NCBI GenBank assembly: GCA_946894095.1
Contig: OX335652.1
Coordinates: 2,193,001 to 2,257,000 of the forward strand
Length of the DNA: 64,000 bases
Origin: Incurvaria masculella
Taxonomy: Eukaryota > Arthropoda > Insecta > Lepidoptera > Incurvariidae
Reading direction: 5' to 3'
Under the pieces are notes generated by a model. It did not search any database. It was not told where the DNA came from and saw nothing but the letters and a program-made list of their open reading frames with translations. A program made the position numbers and the translations under genes. This document shows, piece after piece, positions 43,198 through 53,370 of this stretch (the first letter of the stretch is position 1; each line of letters starts with the position of its first letter).

Positions 43198-44345
43198 CCT
43201 TCGCAAAACGGCGTCTTTTGTTGTTTTTATGCAATTGCTTGCTATTTTAGATTAGGTAACTTATTTATTTATAGACTTTGATTTTTTAGTAATTTATACT
43301 TAATTTATTACGCTATTGTCTCTCGATGTTTTTAATTTCGCTTCCGAAAGAGGACGAAAAAGTTGTGTCGCTTTTGTAGACGATTTCTTATTACACTGTT
43401 CATGGGTACATTGATCTGTGATATTAAGCATAAATTAAATTGTAAGATGTAATTTATTAGACTTGAATAGTATTTAATAAGGTTTTCATTAGTATTGGTC
43501 ATAAATGACAAACACATTTTTGAATGGCGCTTGCATGAAACGTATAAATCGTAAAATGACATCGCATTTTCAGCAAATGCATAAAATTTACTTTCAACGC
43601 TGCGAGTACAAATCAACATTGAAACAGTTTTTTGTATTTCTGTACTGATTATTTTTCACCATATTACTTTCCATCTTTACTATCCTGTCTATATTTTATT
43701 TCCTACTCTCCTATTGTTCATTGGTTAAAAACAATCTGTGAAAAAAGCCATAAGCGACTGAGTGCCATTTTAGGTTTAGAAATTGTAAGGTTGGAGTGCA
43801 TCATCTCCGGTTACTGTTATAGATAAGCTTATCCGTACTTATTTTACGCTTGAAGAAGAAAGAAGATAGATTTGTCATAAGCGTAACTATAACATTATCC
43901 AGAGATGGTTCACTACAGCCTTAGTCGTACGGGCTATAATAGTGTTCTAATGTGCCTTTTGTACGCAAACATTACCGCATTACCTATACCTCTCACTGTT
44001 AATTTAATAAATCTTAAACCTGTTTTAAGGCAATGTTGATAGATTGTGCTTGTTAATTATATCGTGTGTATATGTACTATATAAATTATGTTAACCTATA
44101 GAAATGGGCCTACTAGTTAGCTACTATGATTTGACCGATTTGTCAAAGAGACTTATAACAATTGTGTGTATATTTAAAAGACTTATTTCATAAGTTTTGA
44201 ACTGAGCACTACCATGAGAAACTTACTTTTCTACTATATTTAATGTGTATAACGCTTAAGTAGCTGATGGAGCGACGAAATGTATTTACATTCAGTATTA
44301 TTTAATGTAAAACAATAAAATGTAAATATCGCTGATGATTTTGTT
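43198..44345 (+). other. 3' UTR of the cytokine-like gene
   Basis: AT-rich and free of open frames of interest. AATAAA occurs at 44,006-44,011 and again at 44,313-44,318, the second followed by T/G-rich TTTTGTTTCAATGAGTGTTG. The UTR is therefore likely 0.8-1.15 kb. Confidence 0.5.
43261..43274 (+). promoter_or_regulatory. AU-rich element (mRNA decay signal)
   Basis: TTATTTATTTATAG contains overlapping ATTTA pentamers and the full UUAUUUAUU nonamer, 64 bases after the stop. In animals such elements bind TTP/Tis11-type proteins and shorten the life of cytokine mRNAs, which fits the proposed product. In AT-rich DNA a chance match is possible. Confidence 0.45.
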
Positions 44346-44390
44346 TCAATGAGTGTTGTATTATAACTGGAGATGGATGGCTTGACCAAA

Positions 44391-44590
44391 TCCTCATCGT
44401 CATATTAGCCCAACACACCGAATTATTAAAGGTATTAGGTGCCTTTCCTGGACCTTCCCTTTATGAGCACGGCGGTTACATTGAACTAGATGGAAAACAG
44501 GAGTTTTTTCATAGCTGTTTTGACCTTTTCTTTTCATCCGAAGCCGTGGGACCAACCCAAGTGAACTCAAGCTTACCGCATAGTGGGGGG
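44391..44590 (+). repeat. Dispersed family B copy
   Basis: ATATTAGCCCAACACACCGAA, TTTCCTGGACCTTCCCTTTAT, ACATTGAACTAGATGGAAAAC and GGGACCAACCCAAGTGAAC follow the family order. Confidence 0.7.
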
Positions 44591-44649
44591 AGGTGACTAC
44601 AGTTCTATTTGGATTAAGAATCTTGGTACAGCTCGTATTCGTGACAAGA

Positions 44650-47100
44650 AGCAATAATCAAACTCAGAGAGAGAAATAAAGAGGTATAGAAACGATTGGG
44701 AAACGAACCCATGACTTGGGGCATGGAAGAGATGTTATCGCGTTCCTTGAGATACAAGCTGGTTAAGCTCATGCCAATGCACAGTATGTACATCGTGTCT
44801 TCTGGTATCTTGAGTCTTTTTTTGTAGGAGAACTCCTGGTTAGAAGGTTCTCCATGTTCTCTCTCTTCTTCATGTTTTTTGTGGCAACCCAAACGGTACG
44901 AAAAAGCGACGAAAAAAAATCTCAATCAAATAATTAAAAACATTTCATCAAATTCAATCAAAATAATCTGTTTACAAGAAATTAGATGTTGCTGACGTGC
45001 ATTACTTTTACAACATCATCTCGTCACGTTAATCTGGGACTAAACGAATGTTTACTGCATAAATTATAGTAAAAAGTGATTTTTCAAACAGGACGAATGC
45101 AAGTTAAGTTCCACCAAGGGCTCCGGGCCATCAAGCTAATAAGTAGCTCGAAAAAAATCCTTCCCGTTTTTTTTTCAGATTTTATTAATTCTGTTTTACA
45201 TTTTATTCATATTAATTGCATCATGTAGTTTTTCACAACACATTTAACTAAAACACAACAAAATAAAACCTAAAACTGCATATAAACCGAAGGAGGGACA
45301 AATTCTGAAAGGTCGCTGCAAAACAATAAAATTATTTAAATTATTATTGAGATATATTTTTCAGGCATTCAGGCAGGCAGTTTTAAATATTAACTCTTAA
45401 TAAAAATATAACAATCACATCAAGAAATGCAGAATTCACCGGCGGTGGAATGGCATCTTCCATGTGGTACCTCCACCTGTAGGAGCAAAGCAACAGGCCT
45501 ATTCCTGGAATTCCGTAATCAGGAATTCTGAGTCTAAAAAACCACTTGTATAGTGATTTTCAAAGTTTAATCAAGGTTTTCCGTCGAAAAAATTGTTTTA
45601 AACATCGCTATAAAAGGATTCCTGATTACGGAATTACAGGAATAGGCCTGCAGAACTACTCTCCTTAAATCATGCGCAGGTCGCCATGTCCCTCCGGCGG
45701 AGGAAGTCGTGTCTGGGCATCAGCTGACCTCAAGGACCTCTGGGGTCGTGGCTACATCAGGTGGTAGCGGCGTCATCAGCTGGTCCCCTGAAACAAAATG
45801 GTGGATGCCGCGCTATGGCCGTGGAATTTAGTAGACCCTGTCACATGTGACTTATGCTGCTTGTTTATTAAACTATTGAATGTAAGCTGATGCCTGTGCA
45901 TCGCATTTATTTGAATCATCACTCCACTTTTAAAGTTAATGTCTTCAAGTAGTATTCAGAGTGGGTGGACTAACTTTAATAAGGGGATTATCCCCGGACT
46001 AAATAGCATTTGGTATGGTTATTCCGGTGCTAGTCTCTGAATACGACTGTTCATGTTCATGTTAGGTTTAGGTTATTTATAGCAATACAAAATGAAATAT
46101 CTTTGTATACGAATATACCTTGGTGTTGAAATATCCTGAAGGACGGGAAAATCACCAAATATTGTAGCGAATAGAGAGTACTTATTTTTTTTTTACTGAA
46201 CCATAAGAAACGTGTTTATCTTACCATGTCTCTACCGGCGCGCCCGTCTGCCCTTCGGACTGGTCATCTGTCAACACGTTCTCCAAGCTTACATGTTGGG
46301 TATGCACACACATATTCAAGTTCATCTTAGATAAGCTGTATCCATGCACACTAGTTGATCCTAAATCAGTCATTCGGTCGGTCTCGATATAACAAATTGA
46401 TGCTTGTTAGAGTAAACACAACTGTCGTTGAAAATAATTCTAGACTAAGTAGAGGAAATGTGACTGAAGGACTGCTACGTACGAGTGAGTATTTGTGGGC
46501 ATGCTCAGACAAGTTGGTCCTCGCAGTAAAGGCCATGGTGAGGTATAAATCGATGATACTAAAACCTCTCCGAGTGCCTCGTTCTTCATCTCTGAACGTT
46601 GTACAGAGCGCATCACAGTAAAGGCCACACTCAGCATGGGCATCTGTATGGAAATACTAAGTGGGTCGAAGTCCGTTTGGCGGTAGAAGCCGTTTGTACT
46701 ACAGTTGAAGGAAACGAGAGATATGTGTTTTTTTTATGAGAGCTCCACCAAAAAAACTAACACAAAATTGAGCCTTTTTGATTTCACATAATTCATTAAT
46801 TTGCATCTTAAACCTTATCAAAGTCTCGCTTATTCAATAGTTAGATTGATGGAGTTCAACCTATTTTTTTTAGGTTTCTTTTTCAGTTCATTCCAAATTT
46901 AAACTATAAATTAAGTTATTTTATTGTAAATATATAAATATTTTTGAAATATTTTTTTTATGAAACTTGTCATGGCTAATACCACACAATTACCGTACAC
47001 GATTAGTTTAGAAAGAAGATGGAAGGACCTATATATAGGTACGGTATTCGGTCTACCTGCTTATTTTACCGAAAACTGTAGTTACAAGGCTGTGACACAT
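44650..47100. other. No gene seen; one mini-MITE
   Basis: Apart from the element at 45,494-45,650, this intergenic DNA shows no supported exon or recognised repeat. Confidence 0.4.
45494..45650. mobile_element. 157 bp MITE with ~35 bp inverted ends
   Basis: CAGGCCTATTCCTGGAATTC and the following CGTAATCAGGAATTC mirror GGATTCCTGATTACGG plus AATTACAGGAATAGGCCTG with few mismatches. The target duplication is unclear. It starts CAGG and ends CCTG. Confidence 0.7.
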
Positions 47101-47140
47101 AGACGGACGGAGAGATGATTAAATTATAAGGGTTCCTCTA
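47060..47140 (+). repeat. Possible GGAC-family remnant
   Basis: AAGGCTGTGACACATAGACGG, then ACGG and GGGTTCC resemble a decayed core of the GGAC family. Identity is weak. Confidence 0.35.
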
Positions 47141-47225
47141 TAACTGGAACGCGGAATTGTGAAATGTAATAAATAGCTGAGGCACAACTACATCTATCGC
47201 CGGATAATGATTCCGCTCCTCATTA

Positions 47226-47370
47226 CCGCCATCTAGTAGTGAGTAGGAACACAATATTTTTTCCATCTAGCGGTTGAATGTCAAACTAAATTATCAGCGC
47301 TGTGAGTCAAGCGCGTCTTGCTGATTGATGCACTAAATGTAATTACAGTACGACACTAGATGGCAGTAAC
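47226..47370. promoter_or_regulatory. Three CTCF-like motifs beside the transposon
   Basis: ACTAGATGGCGG (minus, about 47,228-47,240), GCTAGATGGA (minus, about 47,262-47,271) and CACTAGATGGCAG (plus, 47,354-47,366) resemble the core YAGRKGGC of CTCF sites. The outer two are inverted relative to each other. Binding is inference, and a decayed inverted repeat is the alternative. Confidence 0.3.
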
Positions 47371-47639
47371 ATTACATGTTGCATGTCGAGGGCTTCAAGC
47401 CATAGGGGCGTATATGCAAAAATACGATTTTTCGATTTTAATGCCATTCTATTCCATTATTATCTATACACAATCACAAATTTTTTCACAAATTTCTGGT
47501 AGTTATTTGCTGAGAAAATAACAAATTATCATTGGGCGTATCTTTGCAATAAAAAAAGTATTGTCATACCAAAAAGGCGAATAGTAGCCGTAAATGCAAT
47601 TTTATAGCACATTTGCGCATTTTAAACAGATCAAATAGA

Positions 47640-47900
47640 CGTATGAGCATACGAGTATTAATTTCAGTAGTAATCTAGAAAAGTGTATCAGGCCATTCAG
47701 ATGTATATGCATACAGCCATGTATTTTCTTAATTGTATAGGGATTTATGGCAAGCAGTATAGAAGTATGTGCATACGGCCATGTATTTTCTAAATTGTAT
47801 AGGGATTTATGTCAAGCAATGCAGACGTATGTACATACGACCATGCATTTTGAAATTATATTCGGATTTATGGCAGGCAATAGAGGCGTATGTGCATACG
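47640..47900. repeat. 62 bp tandem array with palindromic core, five units
   Basis: Core 14-mers start at 47,640, 47,702, 47,764, 47,826 and 47,887: CGTATGAGCATACG, TGTATATGCATACA, AGTATGTGCATACG, CGTATGTACATACG (perfect palindrome) and CGTATGTGCATACG. Spacing is 62, 62, 62 and 61. Between them CCATGTATTTTC and TTGTATAGGGATTTATGGCA are also conserved. Subterminal arrays like this are typical transposase-binding sites, and these also lie about 100 bases upstream of the element's initiator. GCGTATATGCAA at the left end is a related half-site. Confidence 0.9.
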
Positions 47901-47997
47901 ACCGCGCCTTTTAGTGTTCCTGTCTCAGGTTTTCGTCAAAACGCGGGCGCATGCATAGATCTTACGTCCTTGAGGTTCGACAGTTTGTTACGTCAGC

Positions 47998-48066
47998 GAC
48001 TCAGTTTGCAGTGCGCCGTGCGTCGCTGCGTAGAGTAAACGTGCATGTAGTTATTTGAACGAATCA
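47998..48066 (+). promoter_or_regulatory. Initiator and 5' UTR of the transposon gene
   Basis: GACTCAGTTTG contains the arthropod initiator TCAGT (48,001-48,005) in a CpG-rich patch, 65 bases before the ATG at 48,067. No TATA box is evident. Confidence 0.45.
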
Positions 48067-50364
48067 ATGTCAGAGCGTCGGGACAAAATCCTACGTTTGG
48101 CACTGTGTGATAATGTGTCAATCAATGATGGTGAGTAATTCCAGTACCTACTTTAATTACAGTGCTAGCTTGAAAATTCAGAACATCAAAATCTTACTGT
48201 GCATGTCGAATAGAGAAAATATAGGATATTTGCATACAAAACACAATGAGAAGTAATTACTAGTTGGCATAATAGCAGATTATAGGGAATACACTTGCTG
48301 ACAAAAAATGGTTTTAGGATGTAGAAGAAAGCTAGTTGTACACAGTTTATCATAATGATTTACGTTGGTACCTACAACTTGCTTACATTTACCTACTGTT
48401 CCGGCTCAGTTTTTGAGAGCTGATTGTTCTTATTTTTATGGATCCTCGACATGATGGCTAATGCCACACCAACTTATAGCCTTCCTTATATTGCACAGCT
48501 AAATTGAACTGGATGGAAAACGGGGACAATTTTCATTGCCGATTCGACCATCGTTGGTTCAATGTGGTGGTACAAACACTGGTGATATATAAAAACTCAT
48601 ATTAAGGAAGAGTAGTACCTATAGTTTAACGTAAAATCTGAACAACGAACGAAGAATCCTTTAGTCTTACGACATGCACGGGAAAACATTCATACGAGAC
48701 CAACACGCCACACAGAGGACTGCGATCGTGCAGTGTGGTTGGTGATGGTAAGGGTGGAGAAGAAAACAGCAGAATAGGTATTCAAACCTGGGTTTTTTTT
48801 ATGGAATCCCGACATGATGGCTAATACCACACCCACCGTCATGCTATCAGCCAATAACATCACATGAAACTGCGCGGCTACATAGAACTGGATGGAAAAC
48901 ACGAACAATTTTCCTTGCCGCTTCGACCGATCGTTCATCCAATGCAGTGGTACCAACCCGGGCGGGATTAACTCTACCACCTAGATGCACCTAGCTAGTA
49001 AGGAAGGACCTACTGTTTAACGTGAAATCCGAACCACGAGCAAAAAATCCCTTAGTCGCCTCTTACGACATGCACGAGAAGAAATGTGGGTCCGGCACGT
49101 AAAAAGAATACAATGGCTAGCTTGTATTATTTTTGCGTGCTGGACCCATACGACACATAATATATGGTTTTTTTTTATGGAATACCAGCATGATGGCTAA
49201 TACCACACCATCATGATATCAGCCCATAACACCACATGAAAATCAGGTGCCATGCCAGGACCTTCTTTATATCTAACTATCATATCATATTGGCGGGTGC
49301 GAAAAATAGTTGATTTAATAGCTTGCCTTATAATAACATATAACAACGGCTTATTTTTGAGATTGTTTAGTATATTTTAGTTATTTTAGAATTTGCTTAA
49401 TTAAATTTATCTCACAGTATTGGTTTGTTAAGATTTAAGAATAGGTGCTGCTTTGGTTCCGGCACAAAAAAAGGATACAAGCTAGTCCACTGCATTTCTT
49501 CACATGCATGTCGTAAGAGGCGATTTGTCCCAGTAAACTGTATATCCTGTTCTTACTAACGAATTGGTAGGGTTTATTTTGCCCGGGATGGTACCACTGG
49601 ATCAAATTAACGATAGACAAAGGAGCAATGACGATTGTCCGTTTTTGTCATCCAGTTTAGTCTAGCTGCGCATTATAAGGAAGGTCCTGGGGGACACCTT
49701 GTTCAAATGTGGTATGGTGGGCTTATGTGGGTGTGGTAATAGCCATCATGTCAATTTCTATAAAATAATATGAAATTAAGGTCACTTAACTACTCTGTGA
49801 TATGACCTTGCTAGGTTTACAACTTTGGTATCCCTTTTGATTTTTTAACTCACATTGATAAACATTCCAGGGTCTTCGAAAGAAAATCCACCTGCGGTTG
49901 AAGAACAAATTGACATTTTGCAATCGGCGCAATCGGAGGCATTAAGGGAGTCGCCTCTAACGCTTGAACAACAATTAGTAGTGGCTGAAATGGAAAACCT
50001 AGGCTTTACTGGCTCTGGCCTTTTCGAGAATAATTGTGCAGCAGACATTCCATTATGTTCGCATTCGACCACATTGTCAGTATTTACAATCAATAAAGAA
50101 ATAGCACAAGACCAACTAGACATTTCTTCAGTTGAAAGTAGACAGCAACTAACACCACTGTTTACACCAATATCATCTGTGCAACCATTGGAAACTGTTT
50201 TAGAATCTTCTAATCCTACAATAAATTTAAATGATGACATCTTACGACCAACACTCATAGACTCTGAAGACGATGATTCTGTGGCAGACCCAGACTACGT
50301 TCCTTCTGATACTGAAAATCAACCATCACCAACTTCTATTCAAACCCAAGACCCATCAGCATGA
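48067..50364 (+). CDS. Transposon ORF1, two exons, 185 residues
   Basis: Exon 1 (48,067-48,130) encodes 21 residues starting MSERRDKILRLALCD plus one base and ends at GATG|GTGAGT. Exon 2 (49,871-50,364) follows AACATTCCAG and completes a glycine codon, so phases agree. The protein is acidic and Ser/Thr/Gln/Pro-rich, ends with an acidic patch (DSEDDDSVADPDYVPSD), and appears largely disordered. No domain is recognised. The 1.74 kb intron is filled with family B copies. It ends at TGA overlapping the next start codon. Confidence 0.65.
48440..48690 (+). repeat. Dispersed family B copy (intron copy 1)
   Basis: GATCCTCGACATGATGGCTAA, AACTGGATGGAAAACGGGGAC, GACCATCGTTGGTTCAATG and TTTAGTCTTACGACATGCACG follow the family order. 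Confidence 0.75.
48795..49085 (+). repeat. Dispersed family B, best preserved (intron copy 2)
   Basis: GACATGATGGCTAATACCACA, AACTGGATGGAAAACACGAAC, TACCAACCCGGGCGGGATTA and TAGTCGCCTCTTACGACATGC are all present. It reads like a reference copy for the family in this window. Confidence 0.8.
49165..49285 (+). repeat. Dispersed family B, 5' part (intron copy 3)
   Basis: AGCATGATGGCTAATACCACA, CCCATAACACCACATGAAAA and GGTGCCATGCCAGGACCTTC are present. It is truncated after that. Confidence 0.75.
49441..49760 (-). repeat. Dispersed family B, inverted (intron copy 4)
   Basis: On the + strand this reads backwards: GCATGTCGTAAGAGGCGATTT, GCCCGGGATGGTACCACTGG, CCATCATGTC at the far end, and GAAGGTCCTGG between them. 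It is inverted relative to the three upstream copies. Confidence 0.8.
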
Positions 50365-50855
50365 ACAATTTGCTTGATCAACAACCTATACAAGTAGAAT
50401 CACCATTGTCCGTTGCCATCAATATAAGCCATCAAGAAGGAATTATATCTCCAACAATTAAAGCAACTGATGGCACAGTTTTAAAGTGGACAAACGTAAG
50501 GTGGTTACAAGTAAGGAAAGATGTTCCTGATTCCCTTTATTTTAAATCTGATTACTGGGAAGAGTTCAAAGAGGTAAAACTAAAAAAGAAAATAACACGA
50601 TCAGAATGTTCGTCTTTTATAACCACAAAACTATACCCTGAACAAGTTTTGTTGAAACAGATCAAACATCAAGATTTGATGGCAATGTGCCAGGATATGA
50701 CAATACCGAAAAATTACCACAATTATTATGAAAATTTACCAGTGAAAGAAAGCGTAGGAGCTGTTGCCGATAATGCCAGAGATAGCAATGACGAAATGGC
50801 ACTCTCTGCAACTCGAGCAATATATTTGAAGCGTCGGCCCAGAAGGAATAATTAA
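50361..50855 (+). CDS. Transposon ORF2, 164 residues
   Basis: Its ATG overlaps the ORF1 stop as ATGA (50,361-50,364), in the -1 frame relative to ORF1. It encodes a basic protein with LKWTNVRWLQVRKDVPDSLY, a lysine-rich segment (EFKEVKLKKK) and a basic C-terminus RRPRRNN, then TAA. I recognise no domain. Its own frame is closed by a stop at 50,313-50,315, so it opens only just before the ATG. Either it is translated by termination-reinitiation after ORF1, or an old indel split one ~350-residue protein in two. Confidence 0.6.
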   Translation: MNNLLDQQPIQVESPLSVAINISHQEGIISPTIKATDGTVLKWTNVRWLQVRKDVPDSLYFKSDYWEEFKEVKLKKKITRSECSSFITTKLYPEQVLLKQIKHQDLMAMCQDMTIPKNYHNYYENLPVKESVGAVADNARDSNDEMALSATRAIYLKRRPRRNN

Positions 50856-51694
50856 TATTTCTAAAGGTTTTTGCATATTATATACGGAAATGCACAAAAG
50901 GATATGCAATTGCATATAATAAGAAATCAGATTGCAATATAAGTTTTATAAACTTTTTGTATTGTTTAAAAGTACCTATCTTAGTTACCTAATTGATGCA
51001 GGCCTTTTTTTGTTTCTTGATATGAGTCAACTGTGTGATTTGTGCTTAAAAATAATTACTCACAAAAGGCCGGTTGATCAGCCATTATTACATTTGAGAT
51101 CATTTTATTAAAAGATTGAATTTTTTTTTTGTCGTTTTAATCGAAAGTTTCTTATGTTTTGTGTTTTAGTTATTTTCTTAACATTACATCTTACAAATAA
51201 ATGTAATTTTATTGAATTTTTACGATCTTTTTTATAGTTTGTTGAATGAACTAAACCCTAGAATGGACTATACTTCTCCCTTTAAATAATTCGTAGCTTG
51301 TGATTTTCATCAAGCCATAGAGACAATATTAAAAAAATCATAGCAGTAATAGTCTTATGAACCGTTTTTTACTTCTAAAATTGTATATATTTAATATTAT
51401 ACTAGGATAAAATTATTATGTTATAAATAATTCATTAATAAAAGTTTTTACTTTTACGCCCACCAATCTTTTAGGTTTTTTGCGGAAATTTGACTAGATT
51501 TTACATTTTTTTTGTCAAACCAAAGAGACATAAACACCTTAAACGACTTTTAGAGAAAACTTAACAAGAATTCAATGATAATTTATAAACTAGAATGTGT
51601 TTATTAAACCACATGCAAATTTACAGTAACCTATTTTAATCACATAAAAAGTTATTAAGTTTTTTGGCTCTCCTGAAAAGTAGCGATTCTGTGG
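50856..51694 (+). other. Transposon 3' region with poly(A) signal
   Basis: AT-rich. TTTTTGCATATTATATACGG and GGATATGCAATTGCATATAAT (50,870-50,922) echo the GCATA dyads of the left array. AATAAA at 51,196-51,201 is the likely poly(A) signal, with further copies downstream. Confidence 0.5.
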
Positions 51695-51820
51695 ATACGC
51701 TCCTATGGGTTGAAGCCCTCGATGTATATTATTTAAAGTTGAATATTTAGAAATAAAAGTCGCTTCTATTCTATTTAAATACTATAAAACTGAAGTGATA
51801 AAAAATATCAGCTTTGGTGC

Positions 51821-52112
51821 TTTTTAGGGTTCCGTACCCAAAGGGTGAAAACGGAACCTTATTACTAAGCCTCCGCTATCCGTCCGTCCGTCACAGGGCT
51901 GTATCTCATGAACCGTAATAGGTAGGCAGCTGAAATTTTCACATAGTGTGTATTTATTTTGCCGGTATAACAAGAAATAGGAAAAAATATATATATAAAT
52001 TAAAGGGGGGCCCCGTGATTTTTTTTGTTAAATCTCTCACACGAAGGGTTCCGTACTATCGTAGGTACGGGATCCTTCGTGTGCGAGTCCGACTCGCACT
52101 TGGCCGGTTTTT
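51821..52112 (-). repeat. GGAC-family element with a local inverted duplication
   Basis: It is full length in reverse, from AGGGTTCCGTACCCAAAGGG to TGGCCGGTTTTT, with a two- to three-unit TCCG core. Near its 5' end, CACACGAAGGGTTCCGTAC (52,038-52,056) is followed by its own reverse complement (GGTACGGGATCCTTCGTGTG). Confidence 0.9.
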
Positions 52113-52499
52113 GTGTAATTGGAGATTAACGGGTAAACCTTAGGCATAACCATGATGTTAGCCAAACGCGTACGCATTCCATAAGGTTGGTACGAAAAAG
52201 TATATTTACCAATTTTTTGACAGTCGACATTGTTGCGAAGGATTTTGAGCAATATAATTACATCCGACTTTAGTTCCATTTTATTTTGATATTACGTTTT
52301 CAATTTTACGTAGCAGCTATTATTAAACAGGCATTTCTATTTATATATATAAATACAAATGCCTGTTTTATTCCTTTTCGCCTCAAAAAAATATGAAACA
52401 AAAAAGGAACGACTGTAAAAAACATTTATGTCTATACTTTTACATACACATACTTTGACATACATTTTTACAGATTGATTTAAGTTTCAAGTCATGATT

Positions 52500-52730
52500 G
52501 ATGAGTCATAATGATCGATGCTTGTGGGCATTTAAGAAACATGCGGACTTTTCTGTCAGCCTACGACATAGGCGCTGCCACCTTGAACAGCACTTTCATT
52601 GCGCGCCGTGACGTTAAGTCCACGCCGACCCTCGCCAGTTCCTGCGTCCTTCCCTGGGCCGCTGCCCCAGCTGATTGCTGCGGATACTGTACCAGTGTTA
52701 TTGCAATTAAACGCAATGTTTAGTGTTTTA
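52500..52730. other. GC-elevated patch, unassigned
   Basis: The stretch is open in one + frame for 70 codons (52,511-52,723) and has higher GC than its neighbours. The translation (for example CVLPWAAAPADCCGYCTSV) matches nothing I know, and no bracketing splice sites stand out. It could be a decayed repeat or an exon fragment. Confidence 0.2.
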
Positions 52731-52841
52731 CTGAATAGTACTTTTAGGTAACGTCGTTAGTGAGTTTCCTTTAGATATGTTTGCCTTCCATAATATCATA
52801 GGTATCAGGTAAGAACGATTCCTTTCGCGATATATTATGTA

Positions 52842-53165
52842 CTAGCGACCCGCTCCGGCTTCGCACGCGTTTTCAACACAATTCTAAAAACTGACATACG
52901 CTACAGAATAACGCAATTCGTTTTGTCTTCCCATAGTAATACGCGCATCGAAGTGGCGAAATATGTGATGACAGTTCACATTTTAAGCATTTTTTTACGG
53001 CTCTGAGATAAATTTGTTCCGTGCTAGCCCTGTGATTTTGACGTAATTTGTTCGCGAATAAAAATAAATGTATTGTTCCGATCGCTACCAAAATTCACAG
53101 GATCACCGGAAATTTCATGAAAATCGGTTAGGATGCCGTTATTTCATTTACCCGAAACCCGCTGA
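52842..53165 (-). mobile_element. Helitron 3' end fragment
   Basis: On the minus strand it ends in the hairpin GCGTGCGAAGCCGGAGCGGG plus TCGCTAG, after A at 52,841. Interior AAATTTCATGAAAATCGGTTA is also seen in lepidopteran Helitrons. The 5' TC end is not found, so this is a truncated or old copy. Confidence 0.65.
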
Positions 53166-53370
53166 GCTAATCTCAAGATTGCCTGAAAATATTTAGAAAG
53201 GAAGACAACATCTACGGAGGTGTTTGGGTCCTTCAAGGTTAACGGGAGGCCGAGTTGTAGGTGTTTAAATTTTCCAGGAGGAGTTTACATAATGTCTAAA
53301 ATTGACTCAAAGGGAAGTATTTTTATTTTCTTAGTTAGACGGAGTAAAATATAAAGGGTAAAATAAGACA

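Larger units (their letters stand above)
48131..49870 (+). other. Intron of transposon ORF1 (1.74 kb)
   Basis: Begins GTGAGTAATT and ends TTGATAAACATTCCAG. Much of it consists of four family B copies listed separately, so the ancestral intron was shorter. Confidence 0.6.
47387..51721 (+). mobile_element. 4,335 bp TIR DNA transposon of unrecognised type
   Basis: The left end (47,387-47,413) begins CGAGGGCTTCAAGCCATAGG and the right end (51,695-51,721), reverse complemented, begins CGAGGGCTTCAACCCATAGG. Both continue to GCGTAT: 27 bp with two mismatches. ATGT flanks both sides (47,383-47,386; 51,722-51,725) as a 4 bp target duplication. Inside, in order: degenerate GCGTAT-containing copies, a 62 bp palindromic array, an initiator, a two-exon ORF, a second ORF overlapping its stop, and AATAAA at 51,196. 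A 4 bp duplication occurs in Chapaev/CMC, Sola, Academ and some other superfamilies, but no recognisable transposase core (DDE or other) is seen. It may be a derivative that lost its transposase, or a new group. The gene's intron carries later family B insertions. Confidence 0.82.

Noticed and set aside
42591..43250. 219-residue + frame and 151-residue - frame over cytokine exon 3
   Set aside because: The + frame runs through the acceptor from intron sequence and is Arg/Gly-rich noise. The - frame is the complement of the real exon. Neither has splice support.
47640..47900. CRISPR-like array
   Set aside because: The 62 bp periodicity comes from whole-unit tandem repeats in eukaryotic DNA. 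There are no unique spacers between short identical repeats and no cas genes.
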